Positions 9,183 to 18,102 of a stretch of 64,000 bases of DNA are shown one piece after another. The DNA lies in the NCBI RefSeq assembly GCF_900119365.1, contig NZ_FPJO01000001.1, positions 62,001-126,000 of the forward strand. Reading direction: 5' to 3'. This DNA is from Streptomyces atratus. GTDB taxonomy: Bacteria > Actinomycetota > Actinomycetes > Streptomycetales > Streptomycetaceae. Position 1 is the first letter of the stretch. Every line of letters begins with the position of its first letter. Below the pieces are notes generated by a model, which saw only the letters and a program-made list of their open reading frames with translations, did not search any database and had not been told where the DNA came from. A program made the position numbers and the translations under genes.

Positions 9183-9374
9183 CCAAAGGGGGGTTTCCGC
9201 GTCTGTATTCGATTATCTCGGTACGTTCGTTCCTCCGGGTCACCCGATCCACTGAGCGCGTACGGTGCCGGAGCCGACCGCGCCGGGGTGCGCACGAAGG
9301 TGTTTCAACGACGGGGCAAGGAGTTCGGTAACTGCCCGTCAATACGGCACACCCCGGCCACGGGGCCGCCGGGC

Positions 9375-10475
9375 TCAGCCGATCACCCGCCCGTTCAGCA
9401 CCACCCGCCGCGGCGCCGCCAGCACCCGCACGTCCGCCCGCGGGTCCTCGTCGTACACCACCAGGTCCGCCGGGGCGCCCTCCTCCAGCACAGGGCGCCC
9501 CAGCCACTGCCGGGCGCCCCAGGTCGTCGCGGACAGCGCGTCCAGGGCCGGGATGCCCGCCTTCACCAGCTCGGCGACCTCGTCCGCCACCAGCCCGTGG
9601 GCGAGCACTCCGCCCGCGTCGGTGCCGACGAAGACCGGGATCCCGGCGTCGTACGCGGCGCGCACCGTGTCGTAGCGCCGCTCGTGCAACCGCCGCATAT
9701 GGGCCGACCAGCGGGGGAACTTGGCCTCGCCGCCCGCCGCGAGCGAGGGGAACGTGGCGATGTTGATCAGCGTGGGGACGATCGCCACACCGCGCTCGGC
9801 GAAGAGCGGAATGGTGTCCTCGGTGAGCCCGGTGGCATGCTCGACGCAGTCGATCCCGGCCTCGACGAGATCGCGCAGCGAGTCCTCGGCGAAGCAGTGC
9901 GCGGTGACCCGGGCGCCGAGCCGGTGCGCCTCGGCGATGGCCGCCGCGACCGCCTCGCGCGGCCAGAGGGCGGTCAGATCGCCCACCTCCCGGTCGATCC
10001 AGTCGCCGACCAGCTTCACCCAGCCGTCGCCGCGGCGCGCCTCCTGCGCGACGTAGGCGACCAGCTCGTCGGGCTCGATCTCATGGGCGTAGTTCCGGGT
10101 GTACCTGCGGGGCCTGGCGATATGCCGGCCGGCCCTGATGATCTTCGGCAGGTCCTCGCGGTCGTCGATCCACCGGGTGTCGGCCGGCGAACCCGCGTCC
10201 CGCAGCAGCAGCGCACCCGCCTCCCGGTCGGCGAGGGCCTGCTTCTCGCTGGTCGCCGCGTCGACGGCGCCGTGGTGGTCGAGCCCGACGTGGCAGTGCG
10301 CGTCCACCAGGCCCGGCAGCACCCAGCCGGTGACGGTCACCGCCCCGTCCGCACCGGCCGGTCTCCCGTACGAGATCCGCCCGTCGACCACCCAGAGCTC
10401 GTCCCGGACGTCCTCGGGACCGACGAGCACCCGCCCCTTCACGTGCAGCACCTGCGATGCCTTGTGATCACTCAT
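9375..10475 (-). CDS. Amidohydrolase family metal-dependent hydrolase
   Basis: A 366-residue protein of the amidohydrolase/imidazolonepropionase-like superfamily. The metal-binding HxH is seen in LPGLVDAHCHVGLD, later metal ligands in ARVTAHCFAED and CVEHATG, and the catalytic aspartate in VFVGTDAGG. The substrate is not identifiable. The ATG at 10475 is preferred over one 72 bases upstream because the MSDHKASQ segment begins the conserved part, and TACAGT lies seven bases before it, a spacing expected for a leaderless transcript. Divergent from the class V aminotransferase gene. Confidence 0.87.
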   Translation of the reverse strand: MSDHKASQVLHVKGRVLVGPEDVRDELWVVDGRISYGRPAGADGAVTVTGWVLPGLVDAHCHVGLDHHGAVDAATSEKQALADREAGALLLRDAGSPADTRWIDDREDLPKIIRAGRHIARPRRYTRNYAHEIEPDELVAYVAQEARRGDGWVKLVGDWIDREVGDLTALWPREAVAAAIAEAHRLGARVTAHCFAEDSLRDLVEAGIDCVEHATGLTEDTIPLFAERGVAIVPTLINIATFPSLAAGGEAKFPRWSAHMRRLHERRYDTVRAAYDAGIPVFVGTDAGGVLAHGLVADEVAELVKAGIPALDALSATTWGARQWLGRPVLEEGAPADLVVYDEDPRADVRVLAAPRRVVLNGRVIG

Positions 10476-10585
10476 GGACAGCACTGTACGAGGCGGCGCA
10501 CGGGGCCCTGGGTACGCTTCGACGGAAGCACTGTCCGTACGCGCCACAGCGCACCGACCCGACCCGACCCGAAGAGAGCACCACC

Positions 10586-11692
10586 GTGACGCACCCCTTC
10601 CTCGACCTCGCCCCGCTCACCGCCGCGCACTTCGCGGCCATCGAGAAGCGGGTGGCCGGCCTCCTCGCCACCGAGCAGGACGTCGTCATCATGCAGGGCG
10701 AGGCGCTGCTCCCCCTCGAAGGCTGCATCCGGGGCGGTGCCCGGCCCGGCTCGACCGCGCTGAACGTCGTCACCGGGCCGTACGGGCAGACCTTCGGGAA
10801 CTGGCTGCGGGACTGCGGTGCCAATGTGATCGATCTCGCGGTGCCCTTCCACACGGCGGTCACCGCCGACCAGGTCGCGCGGGCGCTGGCCGAGCACCCC
10901 GAGATCGACTTCGTCTCCCTGGTCCACGCGGAGGCGGCGACCGGCAACACCAATCCGGTCGCCGAGATCGGTGAGGCGGTCCGTTCGCACGGGGCGCTGT
11001 TCATGCTGGACGCCGTAGCCTCGGTGGGTGCCGAGCCGCTGCTGCCGGACGTGTGGGGCGTCGACCTCTGTGTGATCGGTGCGCAGAAGGCGATGGGCGG
11101 CCCGGCCGGGGTGTCGGCGGTGTCGGTGAGCGAGCGCGCCTGGGAGCGGATCGCCGCCAACCCCGAGGCCCCGCGCCGCTCGTACCTCTCGCTGCTGGAC
11201 TGGAAGGAGCGCTGGATCGACGGTGGCCGCAAGGCCCTGCTGCACGCCCCCGCCCAGCTGGAGATGCTGGCGCTGGAGGCCTGTGCGGAGCGGATCGAGG
11301 CCGAGGGGCTGGACGCGCTGATGGCCCGTCACGCCGCTGCCGCCGCGGCGACGCGCGCAGGTGCGGTGGCGCTCGGCGGCGGGCTCTCGCCGTATGTGCA
11401 CGCGGCCGCGGAGGCGGCGCCGGTCGCGACGACGCTGCGCGCCCCCGAGGGTGTCGACGCCGCCGGGCTGGTCGCGCGGGCGCTGGCGGCCGACCCGTCG
11501 CTGCCGCTGATCGCGGGCGGCGGCGCGCTGTCCAAGGAGATGATCCGGGTCAATCACTACGGCGTGGACGCGACACGGGGCGCGGTGCAGTCCTCGCTCG
11601 CGGCGCTGGGGGCGGCGCTGGCCGACGCGGGCCGGCAGGTCGATCTCGATGCCGCCCGCAAGGCCGTCTCGGAGGCCTGGCCGAGCGAGTAG
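10586..11692 (+). CDS. Class V PLP-dependent aminotransferase
   Basis: A 368-residue fold-type I enzyme of the alanine-glyoxylate/serine-pyruvate aminotransferase group. The PLP aspartate is in FMLDAVASVG and the Schiff-base lysine in VIGAQKAMGGPAG; the C-terminal HYGVDAT region also fits the family. The exact amino donor is unknown. A GTG start (10586) follows GAAGAGAG and begins THPFLDLAPLT. The gene is followed by a hairpin at 11698-11722. Confidence 0.88.
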   Translation: MTHPFLDLAPLTAAHFAAIEKRVAGLLATEQDVVIMQGEALLPLEGCIRGGARPGSTALNVVTGPYGQTFGNWLRDCGANVIDLAVPFHTAVTADQVARALAEHPEIDFVSLVHAEAATGNTNPVAEIGEAVRSHGALFMLDAVASVGAEPLLPDVWGVDLCVIGAQKAMGGPAGVSAVSVSERAWERIAANPEAPRRSYLSLLDWKERWIDGGRKALLHAPAQLEMLALEACAERIEAEGLDALMARHAAAAAATRAGAVALGGGLSPYVHAAAEAAPVATTLRAPEGVDAAGLVARALAADPSLPLIAGGGALSKEMIRVNHYGVDATRGAVQSSLAALGAALADAGRQVDLDAARKAVSEAWPSE

Positions 11693-11697
11693 GGCCC

Positions 11698-11722
11698 GCT
11701 CCTCCTCGGGTGTGCGAGGAGC
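11698..11722 (+). terminator. Hairpin after class V aminotransferase gene
   Basis: A 7-bp perfect stem (GCTCCTC with GAGGAGC) and 11-base loop starts six bases after the stop codon. Outer G/C bases may extend it. Confidence 0.5.
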
Positions 11723-11898
11723 CCGGTCCCGCGAAGTGCCAGCTCCCAAGGGTGCGTTGGTCTCTCGGCCCCTGGCGGGTGCCGAGAGCCGATGCGTACT
11801 ATGTGGGGCCTGATCACGGCCGTCGGTGATCTCGGGATCAGAGGTCGGGGAACAGGGATCAGGCAACAGCACACCAAGCATCAGCGGGAGACTCGCCC

Positions 11899-12774
11899 AT
11901 GCACCGTGGAGTAGAACTGACCGCCTATCTCGTCAACGAGTCGCGCGCCAGGATGCCCGAGCTCGCCGAGGACCCCCTGGCGGCCGCATGGATCCCGGAC
12001 GGCGACCGGCCCGCGGTGCGAGAGCTGTGGGACGAGTTCGCCGGCACCGTCTACCCCCACGACGATCTGGTCGTCTCGCTGCGCGGCAGGTACATCGCGG
12101 ACACCCTGGCCCGCTCGCTGCGCGAGGACCCGGACACGGTGCTCGTCGTGTGCGGGGCCGGCTTCTCCTCGTACCCGTGGCTCCTGCCGTTCCGGACGGC
12201 TCTCGAAGTGGATCTGCCGGACATGGCCGCGGCCAAGCGGGCCCGGACGGCGCAGCTGGTGGCGTCCGGGGTCCTGCCGGAGCGCGATGTCCACCATCAC
12301 GCGGCGGACCTCGGCAGCCCGGACGCGCGCAAGGAACTCGTCTCCCTGGTACGCGAATTGGCCGACGGGCGCCCGGTGGCGTACGTGGCCGAGGGTCTGG
12401 TCTTCTATCTGCCGTCGGAGGCGGCCCGCGCGGTCGTCGGCCTCGGGGCCGAGTTCGGTACCTGCGTGGTCACCGCCGTCAGCTACTGGCCCGCCGCGGC
12501 CGCGGGCAGCAAGGTCCTCGCCGACCAGCGGCAGTGGTTCCGCAGCCGCTCGGTCCCGGAGGAAGCCTCCTATCTGACCCATCACGGCCTGACCTCGCTG
12601 CTCGGCAAGGAGATCGAGGACTGCGGTCCGGAGGATCTGCAGCAGCGGTACCTCGACCGGGTGGACGTGCCCGAGTCCGACCTGATCCCCGAGTACGTGG
12701 CCGTTTCCTGGAACGCGCCCGCGCGGAACGTTCCCGGGCAGGGTCTTCTGGGGCAGACCGAGGTGACGCGTTGA
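11899..12774 (+). CDS. SAM-dependent methyltransferase, LCMT/PPM1-like
   Basis: A 291-residue class I methyltransferase. VLVVCGAGFSSYPW is motif I, EVDLPDMAAAKRAR matches the EVDxPxxxxxK acidic loop of the leucine carboxyl methyltransferase-like family, and YVAEGLVFYLP is its motif IV equivalent. Many such bacterial proteins methylate small molecules or protein carboxylates, but no substrate can be assigned. GGGAG lies about eight bases before the ATG. The stop overlaps the TTG start of the next gene (TTGA), so the two products are probably made together. Confidence 0.8.
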   Translation: MHRGVELTAYLVNESRARMPELAEDPLAAAWIPDGDRPAVRELWDEFAGTVYPHDDLVVSLRGRYIADTLARSLREDPDTVLVVCGAGFSSYPWLLPFRTALEVDLPDMAAAKRARTAQLVASGVLPERDVHHHAADLGSPDARKELVSLVRELADGRPVAYVAEGLVFYLPSEAARAVVGLGAEFGTCVVTAVSYWPAAAAGSKVLADQRQWFRSRSVPEEASYLTHHGLTSLLGKEIEDCGPEDLQQRYLDRVDVPESDLIPEYVAVSWNAPARNVPGQGLLGQTEVTR

Positions 12775-14042
12775 GCGAGGTGCTGCACCTGCAGAGCAGG
12801 GCGTACCCGGTGCACCACAATTCCCCGGCCCTGAGCCTGGAGTCCTTCCAGGTACCGGGACACGGCGAGTTACGCCCGACCGCCGGAGAGCTCGGGACGC
12901 TCGTGTACAACCCGGACCACACGATCGAGCTGGATCTGAAGGAGATCATCACCGGGATGATCACGCTTCCCGGTACGGAGATCGTCGGCTGCCACGCCCG
13001 CATCCTCAGCGCGGGCAGCATCCTGGTGACGTACGCGCTGAAGCACGAGGCGGACTTGCGCCTGCTTCCCCTCGCCGACCTCGACGCGCTGGACGCGCGG
13101 GTGAACAACGTGCTCCGCGAGGCGGACGCCCCCGTCCTCGCCGCGGTGCTGACAGCCGCGGCCGCCTGCGGTCTGGTGCAGGGGCTCGCACTGCGGCCGG
13201 ACCTCGCGAGCAATGGCGAGGCGGCGCCGGTGGACCGTCAGTCCGCCCGGTACAACTGCCACTTCGTCACCCGGGAACCGCCCTGGGCGACCGATCCGCG
13301 GCTGCCGCAGCTCACCCCGGGACCGCACTGCCGGATACTGCTGCCGTACACCTACGCCTGGGACCGGGACCCGGCGACCCCGCTGCACGAGCTGCGGACG
13401 ATGCTGGAGCCCACCGACATCGCGACGGCCCAGCAGTCCCTGCTCGTCGGCGCCCTGCTGGGTGGCCGCCGGATTCTGGTCGACCTCGCCAAGGCCGAGC
13501 ACCCCACGACCGACGTCCACGCGTTCCGGCGCTTCCTCGACGGGGTCTGGTCCGACTACCACCACCTCGACGGCTACCGCATAGAGTCGACCCAGGGCCC
13601 CAGGGCCACCTATCTGGCCGCCCGTGAGTCCATCGGCCTGGACAACACCCAGGAGCGGGCCGACAAACTCCTCGGCTACGTCGGCAACTCCCTGCTGGCC
13701 GCCGCTTCGCAGCGGACCGAGGCACTCGACACCCGGCTGAACCGCGTCGCCTCCTCGCTCGCCATGGTCGCGGCGGCGTCCTTCAGCCTCGACGTCGCGG
13801 TGTTCCTGCTGCCCGATGTCTCGCTGGCGCCACGGATCGGTGTGGTCAGCAGCCTGATCGCGCTGACCGCCGCCGGGATCCTCGCCGTGTTCCTCCCCAA
13901 CCGCCGGCTGCGGCGGGCCCGGCCGGGACGCGGCGGTGCCGGGCCGACGGGGCGGGTGCCACGCCAGCGCACGGCCGTCCCCGCTCCTGTCCCCGCACTC
14001 GATCCGGACGGCCTGCCCGCCGGCCCGGCCCCCCAGCCGTAA
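12771..14042 (+). CDS. Unknown protein with C-terminal transmembrane hairpin, coupled to methyltransferase
   Basis: I do not recognise this 423-residue protein. Residues 1-330 look soluble and globular (motifs such as YNPDHTIELDLKEIITGMI, LVTYALKHEADLRLLPL, HHLDGYRIEST). Near 345-405 come a short helical stretch LDTRLNRVASSLAMVAAASF and two hydrophobic helices, then a basic Pro-rich tail. A soluble domain followed by two terminal helices recalls the general layout of CorA-like or RMND1/YagE proteins, but no family motif such as GMN is present. The TTG start at 12771 overlaps the methyltransferase stop by four bases and the frame has Streptomyces codon bias throughout from there. It may anchor or be modified by its coupled partner (speculation). 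Confidence 0.75.
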   Translation: MSEVLHLQSRAYPVHHNSPALSLESFQVPGHGELRPTAGELGTLVYNPDHTIELDLKEIITGMITLPGTEIVGCHARILSAGSILVTYALKHEADLRLLPLADLDALDARVNNVLREADAPVLAAVLTAAAACGLVQGLALRPDLASNGEAAPVDRQSARYNCHFVTREPPWATDPRLPQLTPGPHCRILLPYTYAWDRDPATPLHELRTMLEPTDIATAQQSLLVGALLGGRRILVDLAKAEHPTTDVHAFRRFLDGVWSDYHHLDGYRIESTQGPRATYLAARESIGLDNTQERADKLLGYVGNSLLAAASQRTEALDTRLNRVASSLAMVAAASFSLDVAVFLLPDVSLAPRIGVVSSLIALTAAGILAVFLPNRRLRRARPGRGGAGPTGRVPRQRTAVPAPVPALDPDGLPAGPAPQP

Positions 14043-14084
14043 ACAGCTGTACCCCGGCGGGCACCGGCGGCCACAGTGGAGCCC

Positions 14085-15110
14085 ATGACCTCACTCGTAC
14101 GTCACCTCACGATCGACTGCGCCGACGCCTACAAGCTGGCCGGCTTCTGGGCCGGGGTGCTCGGCACGCAGCTCTCGGACGACGACGCCCCCGGTGATCC
14201 CGAGGCGCTCGTCGAGTCCCCCGGTGCCGCGCTGCTGTTCATCCAGGTGCCGGAGCCCAAGAGCACCAAGAACCGCGTCCACCTGGACATCCAGCCGCAG
14301 GACCGGACCAGGGACGAGGAGGTCGAGCGGCTGCTCGGCCTCGGCGCCGCCCTCGTCGCCGACCACCGGAGGCCCAATGGGCGGGGCTGGGCGACGCTCG
14401 CCGATCCCGAGGGCAACGAGTTCTGCGTCGAGTGCGGTGCGGCGGAACGGGCGGCCCTGACCGGGACCCGGCTGCCGGTCACGGCGGACGACGTGACGAC
14501 CGCGGTGCGCCTCGCGGTCGCCGCGCTCCAGGAGTCCCCGGTGACCGACTGGAACATTCCGGCGGGATCGCTGGAGTGGAGCTGCTGGGAGACCGCGGAG
14601 CATCTGAGCGACGACCTCTTCTCCTACGCGGCCCAACTGGGCCCGCAGCGGCCCGCGCTGGACGCGTACGTCCCGTACCGCTGGAGTCCCGAGCGCGAGG
14701 GCGGCCCGTGGAACGCGGTCTTCGCGGACCCGTCGGCCGGGCCCGCCGGACTGCTCCGGACGCTGGAGGCGAGCGGCGCGCTGCTCGCCTCGATGGTGCG
14801 GACGGCCTCGCCGGAGCTGCGCTCGTACCACTCCTACGGGGTGTCCGACCCGGAGGGCTTCGCGGCGATGGGGATCGTGGAGACCCTGGTGCACACGCAC
14901 GATCTCGCCGCGAGCCTGGGTGTCGACTGGGCGCCGCCCGCCGGGCTCTGCGACCGGGTGCTGGCCCGGCTGTTCCCTCACGCCCCCAAGGACGCCGACC
15001 GCTGGGCCGTGCTGTGCTGGGCCACCGGCCGCGCCGAGCTGCCCGGCCACCCGCGCGTCACCTCGTGGAAGTGGCACGGCGCTCCGCTGGACGGGGCCGG
15101 TCAGGAGTAG
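14085..15110 (+). CDS. VOC domain fused to DinB/maleylpyruvate-isomerase-like domain
   Basis: A 341-residue fusion. Residues 1-122 form a vicinal-oxygen-chelate (glyoxalase-like) domain (VRHLTIDCADAYKLAGFWAGVLG, LHIDxQP-like VHLDIQPQD, ATLADPEGNEFCV). Residues about 140-341 resemble the mycothiol-dependent maleylpyruvate isomerase/DinB four-helix fold, with possible metal histidines in ETAEHLSDDLFSYA and VETLVHTHDLA. Both parts usually handle small electrophiles or thiol conjugates. The ATG at 14085 has GTGGAG just upstream; a GTG at 14076 is possible. It stands alone, 43 bases after the preceding gene. Confidence 0.83.
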   Translation: MTSLVRHLTIDCADAYKLAGFWAGVLGTQLSDDDAPGDPEALVESPGAALLFIQVPEPKSTKNRVHLDIQPQDRTRDEEVERLLGLGAALVADHRRPNGRGWATLADPEGNEFCVECGAAERAALTGTRLPVTADDVTTAVRLAVAALQESPVTDWNIPAGSLEWSCWETAEHLSDDLFSYAAQLGPQRPALDAYVPYRWSPEREGGPWNAVFADPSAGPAGLLRTLEASGALLASMVRTASPELRSYHSYGVSDPEGFAAMGIVETLVHTHDLAASLGVDWAPPAGLCDRVLARLFPHAPKDADRWAVLCWATGRAELPGHPRVTSWKWHGAPLDGAGQE

Positions 15111-15191
15111 CGGGCGGCCGCCCGGACCGCTGTCCCGGGACGGTCGGGGAAGTGCTCCTCCCGGGGGACTGGGGGCTGTCGCGATCCGCGG

Positions 15192-17882
15192 TCAGAGTTC
15201 CGTGTCGAGGATGTCCGACCACGCTGTGCTTTCCGCGCTCCCGTCGGACGGGGGCAGCGACATCTCCGCCCAGATGACCTTTCCCTGGGAGGTGTAACGG
15301 GTGCCCCAGCGCTCGGCCAGCCGTGCGACGAGGAACAGACCGCGGCCTCCTTCGTCCATCGCGGCGGCATCACGCAGATGGGGCGAGGTGCTGCTGCTGT
15401 CGGCCACCTCGCAGGTCAGGGTGCGGTCGCGCAGCAGTCGTACGGTGACCGGCGCGGAGCCGTAGCGGATGGCATTGGTGATCAACTCGCTGAGCAGCAG
15501 TTCCGTGGTGAACGTAAGCTCGGACAGACCCCAGTCGTCGACTTTCTCCGCCACGGCAGCGCGCATTCCCGCCACAGCGGCAGGATCGAACGGCACGTCC
15601 CAGTCGGCGACATGGTCGGGCCTCATCGCCCGCGTCCGGGCGATGAGCAGCGCCACATCGTCCTTCGGCCGACCCGGCAGGAGCGCGTCGAGGACCGCCT
15701 GGCAGCTCTCCTCCGGCGACCGGTCGGGATGGCCCGCCAGGGCCTGACGCAGCAGTTCGATCCCCACGTCGATGTCCCGGGTGCGGTCCTCGATGAGCCC
15801 ATCGGTGTAGAGGACGAACTGCGTGCCCTCCGCCACCTCCAGTTCGGCCGTCTCGAACGGCATGCCGCCCAGGCCCAGGGGCGGGCCGGCCGGCAGGTCG
15901 GGGAACGACACACTGCCGTCGGGCCGGACCAGTGCGGGCGGGGGGTGCCCGGCCCGGGCCATGGCGCAGTGGCGGGAGACAGGATCGTAGATCGCGTACA
16001 GGCAGGTGGCTCCTGTGATCCCCGCATCGGCGGTGGTTTCCGCCTTCTCCTGGTCGATGCGTCCGACCAGGTCGTCGAGGTGGCGGAGGATCTCGTCGGG
16101 CGGAAAGTCGAGTGTGGAGAAGTTGTGCACGGCCGTACGCAGCCGTCCCATCGTCGCGGCCGCGTGCAGGCCGTGGCCGACGACATCCCCGACGACCAGC
16201 GCCACCCGGCTGCCCGAGAGCGGGATCACGTCGAACCAGTCGCCGCTCACCCCGGAGAGTGCGGGCAGGTAGCGATGGGCGACATCGAGCGCGCTCTGCT
16301 CGGGCAGGGCCCTCGGGAGCAGGCTGCGTTGCAGAGTCACGGCCATGACGTGCTCACGGGTGTAGCGGCGGGCGTTGTCAATGCTGACGGCCGCCCGTGC
16401 GACCAGTTCTTCGGCCAGGGACAGGTCGTCCTCCTCGAACGGCTGGGGCTTCTCGGAGCGCCAGAAGTTGGCCATGCCCAGGATGACGCCCCGTGCCTGG
16501 AGAGGCACCGTGATGAGCGAATGGATGCCGTACTCGACGATCGTCCGCGTCCGCTCAGGATCCTGGGCGAGCCAGCCGGGTGCGGCGGCCAGGTCGGGCA
16601 CCAGCTCCGGCCGACCGGTAGCGAAGGCCTGTGCCTGTGGCGTGGAAGGGAGAAAGTTGATCAGCTGGCCGAGTTCGTACAGGGGATGGTCGTCCCGGAT
16701 GCCGCGTACAGCGGTGCGGCGCATGTCCGTGTCCGCACTGGTCGGCTCGTCACCGTGGAGGACCAGTTCGGCCAGATCGACGGTTGCGAAGTCGGCGAGC
16801 CGGGGGACCGCGATCTCGGTCAGTTCGTCGGCCGTGCGCACCACATCGAGCGTGGTACCGATGCCGAGACCTGCGTCGTACAGCAGGCGCAGCCGCTCGC
16901 GGGCGTTCTCCGCCCTGCCGGACAGCGTCCGCAGTTCTGTGGAGTCACGCAAGGTCGCGACCGTCCCCTGGGGGCCACCGTGACGGTCCGTGGGCCGCTG
17001 GTTCACCGCGAGCAGTCGGCTCCCCGCAAGGTGCACTTCGTCCGTGGCCGCCCGCCCCGACGTCAGCAGCTCCAGCATGCCGGGATCAAGACCGGACAAG
17101 TCCGAGATGCGTCGCCCCTCGGCGTCGAGCGGCAGATCCAGCAGCCGTCTGGCCTCGTCGTTGGCCAGCAGCAGTCGACCGTCTTTGCTGACGATGAGCA
17201 CGCCTTCGCGCACGGCGTGCAGTACCGCGTCGTGATGCTCGTACATGCGATTCATCTCGGCAGGGCCCAGACGGTGGGTCTGCCGCCGCAGCCGCCTGGC
17301 CACCAGCGCCGTCCCGCTCGTGGCCAATCCGAGCGCGATCGCCCCCGCACCGAGGATGATCGGAATCTGCCGTGCCACCGCTCCGGTCACGTTCTCGACC
17401 TTCATGCCGGCAGCCACCAGGGCCACGACCTGCGCGTGATCGTGGACGGGGACGATCGCCTGCGCCTCGCGGCCGAGCGGGCCGTTGACCGTCTCGGTGT
17501 ACACGTGGCCGGCCAGCGCCGGCGCGATGGTGGCGACGGCCCTCTTCCCGATCAGCTCCGGCCGGGGATGCGTGTAGCGGATGCCTTTCGTGTCCATCAC
17601 CACGATGAAGTCGACGCCGGCCGCTTTCCGCCCCGCCTCGGTGAGCGGCTGGAGCACCGCGGAGGGATCAGGGGCTTTCAGCGCGGTCAGGAGGCCCGGT
17701 GAATGAGCGAATGTCTGGGCGACGGCGACGCAGCGGTCTCTCGCCTCCGCGCTGCTGTCGCGCCGGGACTCCACTACGAGCGCCAGCATCGCAGCGGTCA
17801 CGAGGAGCACGACGACAGCCACCTGCAGAGCGAAGACCTGGCCTGCGAGGCTCCGGGGATACCTGCCCGTGGGTGACCGCAT
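15192..17882 (-). CDS. Membrane SpoIIE-type phosphatase with sensor, PAS, GAF and HATPase domains
   Basis: An 896-residue signalling protein. An N-terminal helix, a roughly 130-residue extracytoplasmic domain of the CitA/DcuS PAS type (DFIVVMDTKGIRYTHPRPELIGK is a strong match) and a second helix precede a PAS domain (HHDAVLHAVREGVLIV), a GAF domain (LGIGTTLDVVRTADELTE), a SpoIIE/PP2C serine phosphatase (SGDWFDVIPLSGSRVALVVGDVVGHG, metal Asp in GDVVGHG) and a C-terminal RsbW-like HATPase (ELITNAIRYG). This links an external ligand to anti-sigma/anti-anti-sigma switching, by family knowledge. GGAG sits seven bases before the ATG. No partner STAS protein lies nearby. Confidence 0.9.
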   Translation of the reverse strand: MRSPTGRYPRSLAGQVFALQVAVVVLLVTAAMLALVVESRRDSSAEARDRCVAVAQTFAHSPGLLTALKAPDPSAVLQPLTEAGRKAAGVDFIVVMDTKGIRYTHPRPELIGKRAVATIAPALAGHVYTETVNGPLGREAQAIVPVHDHAQVVALVAAGMKVENVTGAVARQIPIILGAGAIALGLATSGTALVARRLRRQTHRLGPAEMNRMYEHHDAVLHAVREGVLIVSKDGRLLLANDEARRLLDLPLDAEGRRISDLSGLDPGMLELLTSGRAATDEVHLAGSRLLAVNQRPTDRHGGPQGTVATLRDSTELRTLSGRAENARERLRLLYDAGLGIGTTLDVVRTADELTEIAVPRLADFATVDLAELVLHGDEPTSADTDMRRTAVRGIRDDHPLYELGQLINFLPSTPQAQAFATGRPELVPDLAAAPGWLAQDPERTRTIVEYGIHSLITVPLQARGVILGMANFWRSEKPQPFEEDDLSLAEELVARAAVSIDNARRYTREHVMAVTLQRSLLPRALPEQSALDVAHRYLPALSGVSGDWFDVIPLSGSRVALVVGDVVGHGLHAAATMGRLRTAVHNFSTLDFPPDEILRHLDDLVGRIDQEKAETTADAGITGATCLYAIYDPVSRHCAMARAGHPPPALVRPDGSVSFPDLPAGPPLGLGGMPFETAELEVAEGTQFVLYTDGLIEDRTRDIDVGIELLRQALAGHPDRSPEESCQAVLDALLPGRPKDDVALLIARTRAMRPDHVADWDVPFDPAAVAGMRAAVAEKVDDWGLSELTFTTELLLSELITNAIRYGSAPVTVRLLRDRTLTCEVADSSSTSPHLRDAAAMDEGGRGLFLVARLAERWGTRYTSQGKVIWAEMSLPPSDGSAESTAWSDILDTEL

Positions 17883-18102
17883 CTGTGCGCTCCGGAATCG
17901 GCCGAAACGATTGATCCCCTTGCCCTTTGTAACACCGCGAGGTCGAAGGTGCGTGCGGTCGGGGCTCGCTCGGGGGCGGGACCGCGCGGCGGCCCGACGA
18001 CGATCCGGCAGCCGTGGGACCGGATCGGCGCCAGGGTCGAGGAGGACCTCTGCCGGGAGACCGGGGACTGCCCCGGGCTCCGCCGATCCCCGGCGTGCGG
18101 AG

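Noticed and set aside
15378..17702. Long open frame antisense to the SpoIIE gene (about 774 codons)
   Set aside because: Typical high-GC shadow frame: His/Gln/Arg-rich, no domain, and opposite to a clearly recognisable gene.
17883..18102. Possible gene remnant on the plus strand between the SpoIIE and class V enzyme genes
   Set aside because: Short reading frames here show no family resemblance and no ribosome binding site. Only a weak 6-bp hairpin at 18061-18076 was seen.
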